A stretch of 64,000 nucleotides of DNA from Argentina anserina. Taxonomy: Eukaryota > Streptophyta > Magnoliopsida > Rosales > Rosaceae. Location: assembly GCF_933775445.1 (NCBI RefSeq), contig NW_026089426.1:124001-188000 (forward strand). The letters run 5' to 3'. Below are positions 54,459 to 64,000 of this stretch, piece by piece. The translations under genes and the position numbers were made by a program. Positions within the stretch are counted from its first letter, which is position 1. Each line of letters begins with the position of its first letter. Below the pieces are notes generated by a model. The model saw only the letters and a list, made by a program, of their open reading frames with translations, did no database searches and was not told the origin of the DNA.

Positions 54459-55632
54459 ACACGCCCACACTGGAAACACTCTCAAATTCAATAGAAACTC
54501 GCATCAGAAAGGCTTACAGAAAGATACTCAAACGAGAATTGAAAAGATACTCAAATTGCAATAGTAAACATACTCAAACGATAGAAAGATACTCAGTTGA
54601 AAGAAACACACGCCCACAATGGAAACACTCTCAAATTCAAAAGAAACTCGCATCAGAAAGGATTACAGAAAGATACTCACACGAGAATTGAAAAAATACT
54701 CAAACGATAGAAGGATACTCAGTTTGAAAGAAACACACGCTCACACTGGAAACACTCTCAAATTCAAGAAAAACTCGCATCGAAAGCCGTTCAGAAAGAT
54801 ACTCAAACGAGAATTGAAAAGATATTCAAAGTGCAATAGTAAACATACTCAAACGATAGAAAGATACTCAGTTTGAAAGAAACACAGGCCCACACTGGAA
54901 ACACTCTCAAATTCAAGAAAAACTCGCATCAGAAAGGCTTACAGAATGATACTCAAACGCGAATTGAAAAGATACTCAAATTGCAATAGTAAACATACTC
55001 AAACGATAGAAAGATACTCAGTTTGAAAGAAACACACGCCCACACTGGAAACACTCTCAAATTCAAGAAAAACTCGCATCGAAAGCCGTTCAGAAAGATA
55101 CTCAAACGAGAATTGAATAGATACTCAAATTGCAATAGTAAACATACTCAAACGATAGAAAGATACTCAGTTTGAAAGAAACACACGCCCACACTGGAAA
55201 CACTCTCAAATTCAAGAAAAACTCGCATCAGAAAGGCTTACAGAATGATACTCAAACGCGAATTGAAAAGATACTCAAATTGCAATAGTAAACATACTCA
55301 AACGATAGAAAGATACTCAGTTTGAAAGAAACACACGCCCACACTGGAAACACTCTCAAATTCAATAGAAACTCGCATCAGAAAGGCTTACAGAAAGATA
55401 CACACACGAGAATTGAAAAAATACTCAAAGTGCAATAGTAAACATACTCAAACGATAGAAAGATACTCAGTTTGAAAGAAACACACGCCCACACTGGAAA
55501 CACTCTCAAATTCAACAGAAACTCGCATCAGAAAGGCTTACAGAAAGATACTCACACGAGAATTGAAAAAATACTCAAAGTGCAATAGTAAACATACTCA
55601 AACGATAGAAAGATACTCAGTTTGAAAGAAAC
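54459..55632 (+). repeat. Duplicated block, copy 2 (1174 bp)
   Basis: It repeats 51811-52984 at a shift of 2648 bp. Differences include GAAGGATAC, ACGCTCACAC (near 54739) and TACACACACG (near 55400). The last of these is inherited by the following 4 kb super-HOR units. Confidence 0.9.
54608..54734 (+). repeat. Deleted monomer, 127 bp (copy 3)
   Basis: Same deletion, CACAATGG and AAAGGATTAC as copy 1, 2648 bp downstream. It differs by GAAGGATAC near 54713. It was copied as part of the 1174 bp duplicated block. Confidence 0.93.
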
Positions 55633-56081
55633 ACACGCCCACACTGGAAACACTCTCAAATTCAAGAAAAACTCGCATCGAAAGCCGTTCAGAAAGATAC
55701 TCAAACGAGAATTGAAAAGATATTCAGAGTGCAATAGTAAACATACTCAAACGATAGAAAGATACTCAGTTTGAAAGAAACACACGCCCACACTGGAAAC
55801 ACTCTCAAATTCAAAAGAAACTCGCATCAGAAAGGCTTACAGAAAGATACTCAAACGAGAATTGAAAAGATACTCAAATTGCAATAGTAAACATACTCAA
55901 ACGATAGAAAGATACTCAGTTTGAAAGAAACACACGCCCACACTGGAAACACTCTCAAATTCAATAGAAACTCGCATCAGAAAGGCTTACAGAAAGATAC
56001 TCAAACGAGAATTGAAAAAATACTCAAATTGCAATAGTAAACATACTCAAACGATAGAAAGATACTCAGTTTGAAAGAAAC

Positions 56082-56254
56082 ACACGCCCACACTGGAAAC
56101 ACTCTCAAATTCAATAGAAACTCGCATCAGAAAGTCTTACAGAAAGATACTCAAACGAGAATTGAAAAGATAATCAAACGAGAATTGAAAAGATACTCAA
56201 ATTGCAATAGTAAACATACTCAAACGATAGAAAGATACTCAGTTTGAAAGAAAC
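56082..56254 (+). repeat. Expanded monomer, 173 bp (copy 1)
   Basis: A 150 bp monomer carrying one extra 23 bp unit. The sub-repeat at 56147-56169 is repeated at 56170-56192 with one change (ATAATC for ATACTC), followed by the normal ATACTCAAATTG. The AAAGTCTTAC marker is shared by all three 173 bp copies and by the normal-length monomer at 54309, which could be the ancestor. Confidence 0.93.
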
Positions 56255-59096
56255 ACACGCCCACACTGGAAACACTCTCAAATTCAAGAAAAACTCGCAT
56301 CGAAAGCCGTTCATAAAGATACTCAAACGAGAATTGAAAAGATACTCAAATTGCAATAGTAAACATACTCAAACGATAGAAAGATACTCAGTTTGAAAGA
56401 AACACACGCCCACACTGGAAACACTCTCAAATTCAAGAAAAACTCGCATCGAAAGCCGTTCACAAAGATACTCAAACGAGAATTGAAAAGATACTCAAAT
56501 TGCAATAGTAAACATACTCAAACGATAGAAAGATACTCAGTTTGAAAAAAACACACGCCCACACTGGAAACACTCTCAAATTCAATAGAAACTCGCATCA
56601 GAAAGGCTTACAGAAAGATACTCAAACAAGAATTGAAAAGATACTCAAATTGCAATAGTAAACATACTCAAATGATAGAAAGATACTCAGTTTGAAAGAA
56701 ACACACGCCCACACTGGAAACACTCTCAAATTCAAGAAAAACTCGCATAAGAAAGGCTTACAGAATGATACTCAAACGCGAATTGAAAAGATACTCAAAT
56801 TGCAATAGTAAACATACTCAAACGATAGAAAGATACTCAGTTTGAAAGAAACACACGCCCACACTGGAAACACTCTCAAATTCAATAGAAACTCGCATCA
56901 GAAAGGCTTACAGAAAGATACTCAAACGAGAATTGAAAAGATACTCAAATTGCAATAGTAAACATACTCAAACGATAGAAAGATACTCAGTTTGAAAGAA
57001 ACACACGCCCACACTGGAAACACTCTCAAATTCAATAGAAACTCGCATCAGAAAGGCTTACAGAAAGATACTCAAACGAGAATTGAAAAGATACTGAAAG
57101 TGCAATAGTAACTATGCTCAAACGATAGAAAGATACTCAGTTTGAAAGAAACACACGCCCACACTGGAAACACTCTCAAATTCAAAAGAAACTCGCATCA
57201 GAAAGGCTTACAGAAAGATACTCACACGAGAATTGAAAAAATACTCAAAGTGCAATAGTAAACATACTCAAACGATAGAAAGTTACTCAGTTTGAAAGAA
57301 ACACACGCCCACACTGGAAACACTCTGAAATTCAAGAAAAACTCGCATAAGAAAGGCTTACAGAATGATGCTCAAACGCGAATTGAAAAGATATTCAAAG
57401 TGCAATAGTAAACATACTCAAACGATAGAAAGATACTCAGTTTGAAAGAAACACACGCCCACACTGGAAACACTCTCAAATTCAATAGAAACTCGCATCA
57501 GAAAGGCTTACAGAAAGATACTCAAACGAGAATTGAAAAGATACTGAAAGTGCAATAGTAACTATGCTCAAACGATAGAAAGATACTCAGTTTGAAAGAA
57601 ACACACGCCCACACTGGAAACACTCTGAAATTCAAAAGAAACTCGCATCAGAAAGGCTTACAGAAAGATACTCACACGAGAATTGAAAAAATACTCAAAG
57701 TGCAATAGTAAACATACTCAAACGATAGAAAGATACTCAGTTTGAAAGAAACACACGCCAACACTGGAAACACTCTCAAATTCAAGAAAAACTCGCATCG
57801 AAAGCCGTTCAGAAAGATACTCAAACGAGAATTGAAAAGATATTCAAAGTGCAATAGTAAACATACTCAAACGATAGAAAGATACTCAGTCTAAAAGAAA
57901 CACACGCCCACACTGGAAACACTCGCAAATTCAAGAAAAACTCGCATCGAAAGCCGTTCAGAAAGATACTAAAACGAGAATTGAAAAGATACTCAAATTG
58001 CAATAGTAAACATACTCAAACGATAGAAAGATACTCAGTTTGAAAGAAACACACGCCCACACTGGAAACACTCTCAAATTCAAAAGAAACTCGCATCAGA
58101 AAGGCTTACAGAAAGATACTCACACGAGAATTGAAAAAATACTCAAAGTGCAATAGTAAACATACTCAAACGATAGAAAGATACTCAGTTTGAAAGAAAC
58201 ACACGCCCACACTGGAAACACTCTCAAATTCAAGAAAAACTCGCATCGAAAACCGTTCAGAAAGATACTCAAACGAGAATTGAAAAGATATTCAAAGTGC
58301 AATAGTAAACATACTCAAACGATAGAAAGATACTCAGTTTGAAAGAAACACACGCCCACACTGGAAACACTCTCAAATTCAAGAAAAACTCGCATCTAAA
58401 GCCGTTCAGAAAGATACTCAAACGAGAATTGAAAAGATACTCAAATTGCAATAGTAAACATACTCAAACGATAGAAAGATACTCAGTTTGAAAGAAACAC
58501 ACGCCCACACTGGAAACACTCTCAAATTCAAAAGAAACTCGCATCAGAAAGGCTTATCGAAAGATACTCACACGAGAATTGAAAAAATACTCAAAGTGCA
58601 ATAGTAAACATACTCAAACGATAGAAAGATAATCAGTTTGAAAGAAACACACGCCCACACTGGAAACACTCTCAAATTCAAGAAAAACTCGCATCGAAAG
58701 CCGTTCAGAAAGATACTCAAACGAGAATTGAAAAGATATTCAAAGTGCAATAGTAAACATACTCAAACGATAGAAAGATACTCAGTTTGAAAGAAACACA
58801 CGCCCACACTGGAAACACTCTCAAATTCAAGAAAAACTCGCATCGAAAGCCGTTCACAAAGATACTCAAACGAGAATTGAAAAGATACTCAAATTGCAAT
58901 AGTAAACATACTCAAACGATAGAAAGATACTCAGTTTGAAAGAAACACACGCCCACACTGGAAACACTCTCAAATTCAAAAGAAACTCGCATCAAAAAGG
59001 CTTATCGAAAGATACTCACACGAGAATTGAAAAAATACTCAAATTGCAATAGTAAACATACTCAAACGATAGAAAGATACTCAGTTTGAAAGAAAC

Positions 59097-59269
59097 ACAC
59101 GCCCACACTGGAAACACTCTCAAATTCAATAGAAACTCGCATCAGAAAGTCTTACAGAAAGATACTCAAACGAGAATTGAAAAGATAATCAAACGAGAAT
59201 TGAAAAGATACTCAAATTGCAATAGTAAACATACTCAAACGATAGAAAGATACTCAGTTTGAAAGAAAC
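59097..59269 (+). repeat. Expanded monomer, 173 bp (copy 2)
   Basis: Same 23 bp internal duplication with ATAATC and the AAAGTCTTAC marker as 56082-56254. It is followed by the same TTCATAAAG monomer, so the pair was copied together. Confidence 0.93.
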
Positions 59270-59418
59270 ACACGCCCACACTGGAAACACTCTCAAATTC
59301 AAGAAAAACTCGCATCGAAAGCCGTTCATAAAGATACTCAAACGAGAATTGAAAAGATACTCAAATTGCAATAGTAAACATACTCAAACGATAGAAAGAT
59401 ACTCAGTTTGAAAGAAAC

Positions 59419-62400
59419 ACACGCCCACACTGGAAACACTCTCAAATTCAATAGAAACTCGCATCAGAAAGGCTTACAGAAAGATACACACACGAGAATT
59501 GAAAAAATACTCAAAGTGCAATAGTAAACATACTCAAACGATAGAAAGATACTCAGTTTGAAAGAAACACACGCCCACACTGGAAACACTCTCAAATTCA
59601 ACAGAAACTCGCATCAGAAAGGCTTACAGAAAGATACTCACACGAGAATTGAAAAAATACTCAAAGTGCAATAGTAAACATACTCAAACGATAGAAAGAT
59701 ACTCAGTTTGAAAGAAACACACGCCCACACTGGAAACACTCTCAAATTCAAGAAAAACTCGCATCGAAAGCCGTTCAGAAAGATACTCAAACGAGAATTG
59801 AAAAGATATTCAGAGTGCAATAGTAAACATACTCAAACGATAGAAAGATACTCAGTTTGAAAGAAACACACGCCCACACTGGAAACACTCTCAAATTCAA
59901 TAGAAACTCGCATCAGAAAGGCTTACAGAAAGATACTCAAACGAGAATTGAAAAGATACTCAAATTGCAATAGTAAACATACTCAAACGATAGAAAGATA
60001 CTCAGTTTGAAAGAAACACACGCCCACACTGGAAACACTCTCAAATTCAATAGAAACTCGCATCAGAAAGGCTTACAGAAAGATACTCAAACGAGAATTG
60101 AAAAAATACTCAAATTGCAATAGTAAACATACTCAAACGATAGAAAGATACTCAGTTTGAAAGAAACACACGCCCACACTGGAAACACTCTCAAATTCAA
60201 TAGAAACTCGCATCAGAAAGTCTTACAGAAAGATACTCAAACGAGAATTGAAAAGATAATCAAACGAGAATTGAAAAGATACTCAAATTGCAATAGTAAA
60301 CATACTCAAACGATAGAAAGATACTCAGTTTGAAAGAAACACACGCCCACACTGGAAACACTCTCAAATTCAAGAAAAACTCGCATCGAAAGCCGTTCAT
60401 AAAGATACTCAAACGAGAATTGAAAAGATACTCAAATTGCAATAGTAAACATACTCAAACGATAGAAAGATACTCAGTTTGAAAGAAACACACGCCCACA
60501 CTGGAAACACTCTCAAATTCAAGAAAAACTCGCATCGAAAGCCGTTCACAAAGATACTAAAACGAGAATTGAAAAGATACTCAAATTGCAATAGTAAACA
60601 TACTCAAACGATAGAAAGATACTCAGTTTGAAAAAAACACACGCCCACACTGGAAACACTCTCAAATTCAATAGAAACTCGCATCAGAAAGGCTTACAGA
60701 AAGATACTCAAACGAGAATTGAAAAGATACTCAAATTGCAATAGTAAACATACTCAAACGATAGAAAGATACTCAGTTTGAAAGAAACACACGCCCACAC
60801 TGGAAACACTCTCAAATTCAAGAAAAACTCGCATCGAAAGCCGTTCACAAAGATACTAAAACGAGAATTGAAAAGATACTCAAATTGCAATAGTAAACAT
60901 ACTCAAACGATAGAAAGATACTCAGTTTGAAAAAAACACACGCCCACACTGGAAACACTCTCAAATTCAATAGAAACTCGCATCAGAAAGGCTTACAGAA
61001 AGATACTCAAACGAGAATTGAAAAGATACTCAAATTGCAATAGTAAACATACTCAAATGATAGAAAGATACTCAGTTTGAAAGAAACACACGCCCACACT
61101 GGAAACACTCTCAAATTCAAGAAAAACTCGCATAAGAAAGGCTTACAGAATGATACTCAAACGCGAATTGAAAAGATACTCAAATTGCAATAGTAAACAT
61201 ACTCAAACGATAGAAAGATACTCAGTTTGAAAGAAACACACGCCCACACTGGAAACACTCTCAAATTCAATAGAAACTCGCATCAGAAAGGCTTACAGAA
61301 AGATACTCAAACGAGAATTGAAAAGATACTCAAATTGCAATAGTAAACATACTCAAACGATAGAAAGATACTCAGTTTGAAAGAAACACACGCCCACACT
61401 GGAAACACTCTCAAATTCAATAGAAACTCGCATCAGAAAGGCTTACAGAAAGATACTCAAACGAGAATTGAAAAGATACTGAAAGTGCAATAGTAACTAT
61501 GCTCAAACGATAGAAAGATACTCAGTTTGAAAGAAACACACGCCCACACTGGAAACACTCTCAAATTCAAAAGAAACTCGCATCAGAAAGGCTTACAGAA
61601 AGATACTCACACGAGAATTGAAAAAATATTCAAAGTGCAATAGTAAACATACTCAAACGATAGAAAGTTACTCAGTTTGAAAGAAACACACGCCCACACT
61701 GGAAACACTCTGAAATTCAAGAAAAACTCGCATAAGAAAGGCTTACAGAATGATGCTCAAACGCGAATTGAAAAGATATTCAAAGTGCAATAGTAAACAT
61801 ACTCAAACGATAGAAAGATACTCAGTTTGAAAGAAACACACGCCCACACTGGAAACACTCTCAAATTCAATAGAAACTCGCATCAGAAAGGCTTACAGAA
61901 AGATACTCAAACGAGAATTGAAAAGATACTGAAAGTGCAATAGTAACTATGCTCAAACGATAGAAAGATACTCAGTTTGAAAGAAACACACGCCCACACT
62001 GGAAACACTCTGAAATTCAAAAGAAACTCGCATCAGAAAGGCTTACAGAAAGATACTCACACGAGAATTGAAAAAATACTCAAAGTGCAATAGTAAACAT
62101 ACTCAAACGATAGAAAGATACTCAGTTTGAAAGAAACACACGCCAACACTGGAAACACTCTCAAATTCAAGAAAAACTCGCATCGAAAGCCGTTCAGAAA
62201 GATACTCAAACGAGAATTGAAAAGATATTCAAAGTGCAATAGTAAACATACTCAAACGATAGAAAGATACTCAGTCTAAAAGAAACACACGCCCACACTG
62301 GAAACACTCGCAAATTCAAGAAAAACTCGCATCGAAAGCCGTTCAGAAAGATACTAAAACGAGAATTGAAAAGATACTCAAATTGCAATAGTAAACATAC

Positions 62401-63331
62401 TCAAACGATAGAAAGATACTCAGTTTGAAAGAAACACACGCCCACACTGGAAACACTCTCAAATTCAAAAGAAACTCGCATCAGAAAGGCTTACAGAAAG
62501 ATACTCACACGAGAATTGAAAAAATACTCAAAGTGCAATAGTAAACATACTCAAACGATAGAAAGATACTCAGTTTGAAAGAAACACACGCCCACACTGG
62601 AAACACTCTCAAATTCAAGAAAAACTCGCATTGAAAACCGTTCAGAAAGATACTCAAACGAGAATTGAAAAGATATTCAAAGTGCAATAGTAAACATACT
62701 CAAACGATAGAAAGATACTCAGTTTGAAAGAAACACACGCCCACACTGGAAACACTCTCAAATTCAAGAAAAACTCGCATCTAAAGCCGTTCAGAAAGAT
62801 ACTCAAACGAGAATTGAAAAGATACTCAAATTGCAATAGTAAACATACTCAAACGATAGAAAGATACTCAGTTTGAAAGAAACACACGCCCACACTGGAA
62901 ACACTCTCAAATTCAAAAGAAACTCGCATCAGAAAGGCTTATCGAAAGATACTCACACGAGAATTGAAAAAATACTCAAAGTGCAATAGTAAACATACTC
63001 AAACGATAGAAAGATAATCAGTTTGAAAGAAACACACGCCTACACTGGAAACACTCTCAAATTCAAGAAAAACTCGCATCGAAAGCCGTTCAGAAAGATA
63101 CTCAAACGAGAATTGAAAAGATATTCAAAGTGCAATAGTAAACATACTCAAACGATAGAAAGATACTCAGTTTGAAAGAAACACACGCCCACACTGGAAA
63201 CACTCTCAAATTCAAGAAAAACTCGCATCGAAAGCCGTTCAGAAAGATACTCAAACGAGAATTGAAAAGATACTCAAATTGCAATAGTAAACATACTCAA
63301 ACGATAGAAAGATACTCAGTTTGAAAGAAAC
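59419..63331 (+). repeat. Super-HOR, unit 2 (3913 bp)
   Basis: It repeats unit 1 in order. It starts at a shift of 4086 bp, which becomes 4385 bp after a 299 bp dimer duplication: the pair b (TTCACAAAG, TACTAAAACG) plus e occurs twice, near 60490 and 60789. It lacks the 472 bp terminal piece of unit 1. 4086 minus 472 plus 299 equals 3913, so these two differences account for the length. Confidence 0.9.
60168..60340 (+). repeat. Expanded monomer, 173 bp (copy 3)
   Basis: Same duplication and markers, exactly 4086 bp from copy 1, as part of super-HOR unit 2. Confidence 0.93.
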
Positions 63332-64000
63332 ACACGCCCACACTGGAAACACTCTCAAATTCAATAGAAACTCGCATCAGAAAGGCTTACAGAAAGATAC
63401 ACACACGAGAATTGAAAAAATACTCAAAGTGCAATAGTAAACATACTCAAACGATAGAAAGATACTCAGTTTGAAAGAAACACACGCCCACACTGGAAAC
63501 ACTCTCAAATTCAACAGAAACTCGCATCAGAAAGGCTTACAGAAAGATACTCACACGAGAATTGAAAAAATACTCAAAGTGCAATAGTAAACATACTCAA
63601 ACGATAGAAAGATACTCAGTTTGAAAGAAACACACGCCCACACTGGAAACACTCTCAAATTCAAGAAAAACTCGCATCGAAAGCCGTTCAGAAAGATACT
63701 CAAACGAGAATTGAAAAGATATTCAGAGTGCAATAGTAAACATACTCAAACGATAGAAAGATACTCAGTTTGAAAGAAACACACGCCCACACTGGAAACA
63801 CTCTCAAATTCAAAAGAAACTCGCATCAGAAAGGCTTACAGAAAGATACTCAAACGAGAATTGAAAAGATACTCAAATTGCAATAGTAAACATACTCAAA
63901 CGATAGAAAGATACTCAGTTTGAAAGAAACACACGCCCACACTGGAAACACTCTCAAATTCAATAGAAACTCGCATCAGAAAGGCTTACAGAAAGATACT
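63332..64000 (+). repeat. Super-HOR, unit 3 (first 669 bp, cut by window end)
   Basis: It begins again with the TACACACACG monomer, then the CAACAG and TCAGAGTGC monomers in the same order as 55333 and 59419. The window ends inside a monomer, so the array continues beyond it. Confidence 0.88.

Larger units (their letters stand above)
55333..59418 (+). repeat. Super-HOR, unit 1 (4086 bp)
   Basis: It begins with the TACACACACG monomer. Ordered markers: CAACAG; TCAGAGTGC; the 173 bp monomer; TTCATAAAG; TTCACAAAG; CAAATGATAG; GCATAAGAAAG; AACTATGCTC (twice); GATGCTC; CGCCAACAC; CAGTCTAAAAG; CATCTAAAG; CTTATCGAAAG; GATAATCAG. It ends with a 472 bp piece (58947-59418) that includes a second 173 bp monomer and is absent from unit 2. 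Confidence 0.9.
1..64000 (+). repeat. Satellite DNA array, 149-150 bp monomer, HOR-organised
   Basis: The entire window is a direct tandem repeat. The start motif ACACGCCCAC recurs every 148-150 bp from position 1 (1, 151, 301, 450, 600, 749, 899 and so on) to the end, always on the plus strand, giving about 428 monomers. No inversion, transposon, unique sequence or gene interrupts it. Monomer 1 is 35% GC with A 70 and T 27, so the strands are very asymmetric. The monomer is close to nucleosome-core length. Seen: periodicity, orientation, types and HOR order. Inferred: eukaryotic constitutive heterochromatin. The family is not one I recognise, and it could be centromeric, pericentromeric or subtelomeric. 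Both array edges lie outside the window. Confidence 0.98.

Noticed and set aside
51971..54876. Plus-strand open frames of 62-85 codons at 51971, 53065 and 54619, lysine- and arginine-rich
   Set aside because: Each spans a 127 bp monomer, where the 23 bp deletion changes frame. The composition just reflects A-rich DNA. No gene is supported.
495..63733. About 65 nearly identical minus-strand open frames of 60-74 codons, hydrophobic, beginning Met-Gln-Phe or Met-His-Phe
   Set aside because: They are the repeat read in one frame. 150 bp is 50 codons, and a 149 bp monomer shifts the frame past a stop. The 68-codon versions exist only where one T-to-G change (TACGCACACG) removes a TGA. There is no start context, promoter, unique flank or codon signature, and identity follows the satellite rather than any protein constraint.
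1..64000. CRISPR-like array of direct repeats
   Set aside because: The period is 150 bp with no unique spacers. Every base belongs to the repeat, so it is a satellite.
1..64000. Protein repeat gene (for example a long tandem-repeat surface protein)
   Set aside because: No frame stays open through more than about 1.5 monomers, and single-base length differences (148, 149, 150, 151 bp) break every frame repeatedly.
1..64000. Telomeric or rDNA intergenic repeat
   Set aside because: There are no short telomere-type repeats, no rRNA sequence and no promoter-like unique segments anywhere in the window.
1..64000. Assembly artefact from collapsed or looped repeats
   Set aside because: It cannot be excluded without reads. 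However, the many private variants, unequal HOR lengths and exact length bookkeeping between units argue for real sequence rather than a simple loop.

Overview
The whole 64 kb window is one uninterrupted satellite DNA array. It is a head-to-tail tandem repeat with a basic monomer of 149-150 bp, about 428 copies, all in the same orientation. The window opens by chance on a monomer boundary (position 1) and stops inside a monomer (64000), so neither edge of the array is visible. I see no protein-coding gene, RNA gene, transposon, CRISPR array, promoter or terminator. The 60-85 codon open frames on both strands are by-products of the repeat. The first monomer, counted by hand, has A 70, C 30, G 23, T 27 (35% GC), so the plus strand is strongly A-rich.

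This kind of array, with monomers near nucleosome length, multi-monomer higher-order repeats (HORs) and no genes, points to a eukaryotic nuclear chromosome, probably pericentromeric, centromeric or subtelomeric heterochromatin. The sequence does not let me name the lineage.

There are three levels of organisation. (1) Inside the monomer, a motif close to ATACTCAAA recurs at monomer positions 66, 89, 112 and 131, with a weaker copy at 20. This is a 23 bp step, so the monomer looks built from a smaller ancestral repeat. (2) Monomers fall into recognisable types, defined by diagnostic sites mostly between monomer positions 31 and 98. The main split is a 15 bp versus 14 bp version of positions 47-61, which gives 150 bp and 149 bp monomers. 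(3) Monomer types are ordered into HORs, and the HOR in use changes along the window.

Layout. 1-4943 and 10035-24711: two 12-monomer HORs, here called alpha (1797 bp) and beta (1798 bp), which alternate. 4944-9586: two tetramers, then a 13-monomer HOR (1947 bp). 18722-21266 and 24712-26956: a repeated 10-monomer block and its flanks. 25910-32939: a 2393 bp block present twice, 4637 bp apart, with smaller nested duplications. 33240-41327: mosaic, a third 12-mer (gamma, twice), and tetramers. 41328-48667: a fourth 12-mer (delta), four tandem units. 48668-51959: chimeric monomers and two 449 bp trimers. 51960-55332: 2648 bp and 875 bp duplications carrying 127 bp monomers. 55333-64000: a super-HOR of about 4 kb, two units and part of a third, carrying 173 bp monomers.

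The left 26 kb is very homogeneous. Private substitutions and small indels become commoner from about 37 kb rightward. The most unusual observation is that the aberrant monomers of 127 and 173 bp differ from 150 by exactly one 23 bp internal sub-repeat, and were then copied as parts of larger amplified units.
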